This document shows positions 23,527-27,615 of a stretch of DNA of 27,615 nt, piece by piece. The notes beneath the pieces were generated by a model, which was given only the letters and a program-made list of their open reading frames with translations, was not told the origin of the DNA and ran no database searches. A program made the position numbers and the translations under genes. Numbering within the stretch: the first letter of the stretch is position 1; each line of letters begins with the position of its first letter. This stretch comes from Kiloniellaceae bacterium (lineage in GTDB: Bacteria > Pseudomonadota > Alphaproteobacteria > Kiloniellales > Kiloniellaceae), in the NCBI GenBank assembly GCA_028280915.1, contig JANQKX010000451.1, positions 1 through 27,615 of the forward strand, written 5' to 3'.

Positions 23527-25050
23527 ATGTTCTTTCGCGCGTGCGCGGCTCTGTTGAGTGCCGTCATTTTGTTTTCTTCCCCAATTCACGCAGAAGATCG
23601 GACCCGCATAACCGTTGCATCTCCTTGGGAGATCGCGAGCTATGATCCAGCGGTCGCGGGTTTCGCGATCCAATCCCTGGAGATCATGGAAAACCTTGTG
23701 AACGCAGATGAGAAGGGCGTTCTTCTGCCTGGCCTCGCCACGGATTGGAGTGTATCTGAAGATGGCACGAGTTGGACGTTCAACCTGCGCGAGGGCGTTA
23801 AGTTCCACGATGGCACACCATTTGACGCTCAGGCCGCCGCCCGGGTTTTGAACCGCGCCTGGCAGCAGCCGGGCGTCCTTGCAAAGACGCCGATCAAGGC
23901 GATCGAGGCGGGTGACGGTGATTTGGTGTTCACCTTGGAGCGCCCTTTCGCGGCCCTCCCGGCCGTTCTCACCCACGCAACCACGATTGTACCCGCGCCC
24001 TCCGCCTTCGATGCAGAGGGCAATCCGGTCGCGCTGATCGGCACAGGGCCATTCAAGGTAGAGAGGTTCACGCCGCCGCAAAGCGTGGATCTACTGCGGT
24101 TTGACGGATATTGGGGCGAAAAGCCGGCGATCGAATCCGCCAGCTACCTGGCGGCGGGGCGCGCGGAGACTCGTGCGCTCCTTGCGGAAAGCGGCGATGC
24201 CGACATGGTTTTCAACCTCGATCCTTCAGGATTCGCGCGCCTGGAGAGCGTCGATTCAGTCGAAGTCACGGCCGTGGCGATCCCGCGGGTCGTGATCTTG
24301 AAGGTAAACTCGGGTCATCCCTTTTTTAGCGATGTGAAGGCCCGCCAGGCGCTCAGTCTTGCCATCAATCGCGCGGGCATCGCGACGGCGATCAACCGAT
24401 TTCCCGAATCCGCGGCAACCCAATTGTTCCCGCCTGCCCTGGCCGGTTGGCACGATCCCTCTCTGTCGCCGCTGGACTATGATGTTGAACGGGCCAAGTC
24501 GCTCCTCGCGGATCTCGGCTGGACTCCGGGTGATGATGGTATCCTGACGAAGGATGGCGAGCGGTTCAAAGTGCTGCTGCGCACCTTCCCTGACCGGCCC
24601 GAATTGCCGCTAATGGCCGCCGCCCTGCAGGACCAATGGCGCGAGGTCGGGATAGAGTTGGAGGTCAGCGTTGCCAGCTATTCCGAAATTCCCGCCGGCC
24701 ATCAGGACGGTACGCTGGAAGTTGCCCTCTATGCCCGCAATTATGGCCTTACACCGGATCCCATCGGCACCACGATTCAAGATTTCGGCATCGGTGGCGG
24801 CGATTGGGGCGCCATGGGCTGGGACAACGCCGAGGTCGCAAATGCCCTGGACGATATTGCCATGACGGCCGACCAGGCCAAACGCGCGCCCAACATTGCC
24901 AAGGTGGCAAAAGCCCTGCAGGACGAACTGCCTCTGCTGCCCATCACCTGGTATCAGCACACGGCTGCCGTTTCCGCCGATCTGGAGGGGGTGGTGATTG
25001 ATCCACTGCAGCGCACCTATGGACTGAGTAAGGTTTCCTGGCCCGAATGA
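23527..25050 (+). CDS. ABC transporter solute-binding protein, family 5 (nickel/peptide type)
   Basis: 507 residues. A Sec signal peptide (MFFRACAALLSAVILFSSPIHA, cleavage before EDR) precedes a family 5 binding protein: PWEIASYDPA, ATDWSVSEDGTSWTFNLREGV, KFHDGTPFDAQAAARVLNRAW, GTGPFKVERF, DGYWGEKPAIES and ARQALSLAINRAGI. The order and wording of these segments resemble NikA, the nickel-binding protein, but the fold is shared with peptide and opine binders, and the specific ligand residues are not recognisable. GGAGA lies six bases before the ATG. Its stop overlaps the permease start. Together with the neighbouring urease operon this favours nickel import, as inference only. Confidence 0.88.
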   Translation: MFFRACAALLSAVILFSSPIHAEDRTRITVASPWEIASYDPAVAGFAIQSLEIMENLVNADEKGVLLPGLATDWSVSEDGTSWTFNLREGVKFHDGTPFDAQAAARVLNRAWQQPGVLAKTPIKAIEAGDGDLVFTLERPFAALPAVLTHATTIVPAPSAFDAEGNPVALIGTGPFKVERFTPPQSVDLLRFDGYWGEKPAIESASYLAAGRAETRALLAESGDADMVFNLDPSGFARLESVDSVEVTAVAIPRVVILKVNSGHPFFSDVKARQALSLAINRAGIATAINRFPESAATQLFPPALAGWHDPSLSPLDYDVERAKSLLADLGWTPGDDGILTKDGERFKVLLRTFPDRPELPLMAAALQDQWREVGIELEVSVASYSEIPAGHQDGTLEVALYARNYGLTPDPIGTTIQDFGIGGGDWGAMGWDNAEVANALDDIAMTADQAKRAPNIAKVAKALQDELPLLPITWYQHTAAVSADLEGVVIDPLQRTYGLSKVSWPE

Positions 25051-26000
25051 CCACCCTAAAGCCCTTTGTTGCAGCCCTCGCCCAGCGGGGGCTGCAAGCG
25101 GTTGTTGTCGCACTGGTGGTCGGCCTCATCAGTTTTGCCATGATGAGTGCCCTGCCCGGCGATGCCGCGTACAAAATAGCCGCCGGTCGCTATGGTTACG
25201 ACATGATGGACTCGGCCGCCGCCGAAGCCGTGCGCGCGGAGCTGGGTCTGGACCGGCACTGGTCCGCCCAGCTCTATTCATGGCTCAGCGCGCTGGCTCA
25301 CTTGGACCTGGGCCGCTCGCTCGTGTACGGCACGCCTGTCATTGACGAAATCCGGACCCAGTTAGGCTATACGCTTCTTCTGGCCGCCGGCGCTGTTGTC
25401 GCTTCCGTGCTGATTGCGGTTCCGGTCGGCGTCGCCGCGGGTTTGCGCCCGGACGGCATCGTGGATCGCGTATCCCTGGCGATTTCGGTTTTTTTCCGCG
25501 CCATTCCTGCTTTTGCACTCGGCGTCGTACTGGTTTTGGTTTTCGCCGTTCAGCTTGACCTTTTCCCGGTGGCCGGCTTCCGTGGCATTGAACATCTTGT
25601 CCTTCCTTCTTTGACCTTGGGTCTTGGCTTGGCGGCCGTCTCCAACCGCGTGGTGCGGGATTCGGTGCAAGAAGCGATGCGCTCGGAATGGCGTCTGTTC
25701 GCGCGGACGAAAGGATTGTCCGCACGACTGACCGTCACGCGCCACGTGCTTCGCAACGCCTCTCTCCCGGTGGTTACTTATGTGGGCGTGCAAATGGCGT
25801 ACCTGATCGAAGGCGTCGTTATCGTCGAATCCGTGTTTGCGTGGCCCGGGATCGGCCACGCCTTGGTCCACGCCATATTTGGCCGTGACATTGCCATGGT
25901 TCAGGGCACGGCCCTAACGCTTGGTCTGCTCTATGTGGCCCTCAATCTGATGATTGACCTTACCTGCCGAGGCATCGACCCGAGGACACGCGCCGCATGA
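25047..26000 (+). CDS. ABC transporter permease (DppB/NikB type)
   Basis: 317 residues with about six membrane spans. The N-terminal span is followed by a periplasmic loop (LPGDAAYKIAAGRYGYDMM to GRSLVYGTPV) typical of DppB/NikB proteins, and the cytoplasmic EAA-type loop that contacts the ATPase is LFARTKGLSARLTVTRHVLRNASLP. The C-terminal segment VVIVESVFAWPGIGHALVHAI is highly characteristic. Start and stop both overlap neighbours by four bases (ATGA), so the four transporter genes are translated as one block. Confidence 0.92.
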   Translation: MTTLKPFVAALAQRGLQAVVVALVVGLISFAMMSALPGDAAYKIAAGRYGYDMMDSAAAEAVRAELGLDRHWSAQLYSWLSALAHLDLGRSLVYGTPVIDEIRTQLGYTLLLAAGAVVASVLIAVPVGVAAGLRPDGIVDRVSLAISVFFRAIPAFALGVVLVLVFAVQLDLFPVAGFRGIEHLVLPSLTLGLGLAAVSNRVVRDSVQEAMRSEWRLFARTKGLSARLTVTRHVLRNASLPVVTYVGVQMAYLIEGVVIVESVFAWPGIGHALVHAIFGRDIAMVQGTALTLGLLYVALNLMIDLTCRGIDPRTRAA

Positions 26001-26836
26001 CAGATCAAACAGCAAGTGATTCACTAACGGGTGTGAAACGGCACTGGCCCCGTATCAGCCCAGCGCGCCTGACCGGGTTCGTTCTGCTCTTGGCGCTGGC
26101 TTTGGCCGCGGCTATGGGCCCCGACCTCGTTGGGCAGGACCCGGCCAAGCAATCGCTGCTTGATGCCCGTCAGCTGCCGAGTGGCGCGCACCTTTTGGGC
26201 ACGGATCATCTCGGCCGGGACATGGCGGCAAGGCTGCTCTCCGGTGCACAGCTATCGCTTTCCCTCGCGGTTTTTTCGGTGGTGACCGCCGCGATCCCGG
26301 GCACGCTTTTAGGTGTTTTCGCGGCATGGTCCGGAGGCTGGACTGATCGGCTACTCACCAGTTTCGCCGATGCCGTGCTGGCCCTGCCGGGGCTGCTCCT
26401 GGTTCTGATGTTGGCAGCCATCTCGCCGGGGTCGTGGTGGGCGCTTTATGTGGGTATTTCACTCACGCTTTGGGTCGAATACTTCCGATACACAAGGCAA
26501 CGATCGCGTGTTGTGCTTGCGGAGCCGGCGGTAGAGGCATCCCGCATGCTGGGATTTTCGCCCGGACTCATCATTCGCCGCCATCTCGTGCCGGAAATTG
26601 GACCGGGCCTGTTGACCGTGGCCGCTTTTGGTGCCGCGGCTGCCGTAACGGCCGTTGCCGCCCTTGGCTTCATCTCCGTCGGCGTGCGGCCCCCCACCGC
26701 CGAATGGGGTGTCATGATGAGTGAGTTGCTGCCCTATTGGCGCGAGGCGCCGTTTCTCATACTGCAGCCCATCGCCTGCCTCGTGTTGACCGTGCTCGCC
26801 CTTCACCTGAGCGTCGGGGGTCTGCTGAAACGATGA
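25997..26836 (+). CDS. ABC transporter permease (DppC/NikC type)
   Basis: 279 residues, one N-terminal span and then about five more. Family signatures are LLGTDHLGRDMAARLLSGAQLSL, the EAA loop EASRMLGFSPGLIIRRHLVPEIGP, and GFISVGVRPPTAEWGVMMSEL. It pairs with the upstream permease to form the channel of the importer in the inner membrane. Overlaps of four bases on both sides keep it in the operon. Confidence 0.92.
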   Translation: MTDQTASDSLTGVKRHWPRISPARLTGFVLLLALALAAAMGPDLVGQDPAKQSLLDARQLPSGAHLLGTDHLGRDMAARLLSGAQLSLSLAVFSVVTAAIPGTLLGVFAAWSGGWTDRLLTSFADAVLALPGLLLVLMLAAISPGSWWALYVGISLTLWVEYFRYTRQRSRVVLAEPAVEASRMLGFSPGLIIRRHLVPEIGPGLLTVAAFGAAAAVTAVAALGFISVGVRPPTAEWGVMMSELLPYWREAPFLILQPIACLVLTVLALHLSVGGLLKR

Positions 26837-27615
26837 TCGCCATCGAAGTTGACAATCTTTCTGTTGTTGCCGGTGATCTCCACCTGCTGGGGCCGCTGAG
26901 TTTCAAGGTTGAGAGTGGCGCAACCCTCGTCATCATGGGCGAGACGGGCGCCGGAAAGAGCCTTATTGCCCAAGCCGTCCTTGGCACCCTCCCCGAGGGG
27001 CTCTCAAGCGAGGGCATCATTTCCATCAACGGTCAACGCGTCGACATTCTGAACCACAAAGCCCGATCCAAGCTGTGGGGACGAGAAATCACCACGCTTC
27101 CGCAGGAGCCATGGCGGGCCCTCGGACCGCTCATGGCATCGTGGCGGCAGGTGGAAGAGACCCACCGCCATGTGGGTGGATTGATTGGCGCCCGGGCCAA
27201 GCAACAAACGGCCTTGGATTTTGCCGCTCTCGGACTGAAAGGCGCTGAGAAACGCCTCCCCGGCGCGCTCTCGGGGGGCATGGCACAACGTGTCGCCTTC
27301 GCGGCGGCGACGGCGGGACGCGCGCCGATCTTGCTGGCCGACGAACCGACCAAGGGTCTCGACAGCGAGCGCCAGAGCCGGGTGGTCGATCTGCTTTTAC
27401 AAGTTCCAGAAAGTAGCGGGACCCTGTTGGCCATCACCCACGAAGGAACAGTCGCGGAGGCCTTGGGAGGGCGGTTGCTCGTTCTACGTGACGGCAAGAT
27501 CGTGGAGCAGGGGGACACGAGATCCATCATTGCCAATCCACAGGCCTCCTACACGCGGGACTTATTGGCGGCCGATCCCCACAAGTGGCCCAAAGCCAAG
27601 CCCGCCACTCAGGGG
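26833..27615 (+). CDS. ABC transporter ATPase (DppD/NikD type), 3' truncated by window end
   Basis: 261 codons are open from ATG 26833 to the window edge, with no stop. Walker A is GETGAGKS (about residues 36-43), the Q-loop TLPQEPWRALGPLM, the signature LSGGMAQRV, Walker B ILLADEPTKGLD and the H-loop ITHE. The end (NPQASYTRDLLAADP) is where this family usually carries its Fe-S or oligopeptide C-terminal motif. The sequence is open because the gene, or the operon's next ATPase, continues outside. It would drive the neighbouring importer; substrate undetermined (peptide or nickel). Confidence 0.92.
   Translation, partial: MIAIEVDNLSVVAGDLHLLGPLSFKVESGATLVIMGETGAGKSLIAQAVLGTLPEGLSSEGIISINGQRVDILNHKARSKLWGREITTLPQEPWRALGPLMASWRQVEETHRHVGGLIGARAKQQTALDFAALGLKGAEKRLPGALSGGMAQRVAFAAATAGRAPILLADEPTKGLDSERQSRVVDLLLQVPESSGTLLAITHEGTVAEALGGRLLVLRDGKIVEQGDTRSIIANPQASYTRDLLAADPHKWPKAKPATQG

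Noticed and set aside
23307..23567. A minus-strand frame of 86 codons overlapping the start of the ABC binding-protein gene
   Set aside because: No recognisable domain, overlaps a better-supported gene and lies in decayed IS surroundings.

Overview
The window looks like a piece of an alphaproteobacterial chromosome, probably of a metabolically versatile Rhodospirillales-type organism. This rests on the high GC coding sequence, the style of the IlvD and FAD-oxidoreductase families, dense 4-base ATGA gene overlaps and the ureDABCEFG gene order; it is an inference, not a taxonomic result. Nineteen intact and two edge-truncated protein genes are supported, plus one transposase remnant. I saw no rRNA, tRNA or CRISPR array.

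Region 1 (1-8182, + strand) is a catabolic-looking operon: the 3' part of hyuA, then hyuB (both hydantoinase/5-oxoprolinase family), a mercaptopyruvate-type sulfurtransferase, a DAO-family FAD oxidoreductase, a glyoxalase-like (VOC) protein and a dihydroxy-acid dehydratase. Genes overlap or lie within 16 bases of each other. The operon ends at a 20-base repeat present twice and a strong intrinsic terminator.

Region 2 (8211-17456) is a mosaic of single genes with three signatures of amino-compound metabolism. A PLP gamma-lyase-type enzyme (-) diverges from a phytoene-dehydrogenase-like FAD oxidoreductase (+). An IclR-family regulator (-) diverges from a Tat-exported solute-binding protein (+). 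Next come a monomeric-sarcosine-oxidase-like flavoprotein (-), a LysR regulator (-) and a divergent fatty-acid-hydroxylase/sterol-desaturase membrane protein (+). Two promoter regions, in front of the binding protein and in front of the oxidase, carry closely related palindromes with TGAAA/TTTCA half-sites. They look like operators of one regulator, most simply the IclR protein encoded between them.

Region 3 (17579-22570, - strand) is a complete urease operon, ureD-ureA-ureB-ureC-ureE-ureF-ureG, with all nickel-centre residues present.

Region 4 (22571-23526) is almost gene-free, has visibly lower GC and holds a fragment of an IS3-type transposase. Region 5 (23527 to the end, + strand) is an ABC importer of the peptide/nickel family: binding protein, two permeases and the first ATPase (cut by the window end), all joined by ATGA overlaps. 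Its place next to urease makes nickel a reasonable but unproven substrate.

Taken together the locus reads as nitrogen and sulfur scavenging. Cyclic amides would be opened by HyuAB, sulfur handled by the sulfurtransferase and gamma-lyase, amino or N-methyl groups removed by flavin oxidases, and urea split by urease. The substrate linking region 1 with region 2 is not visible in the sequence.
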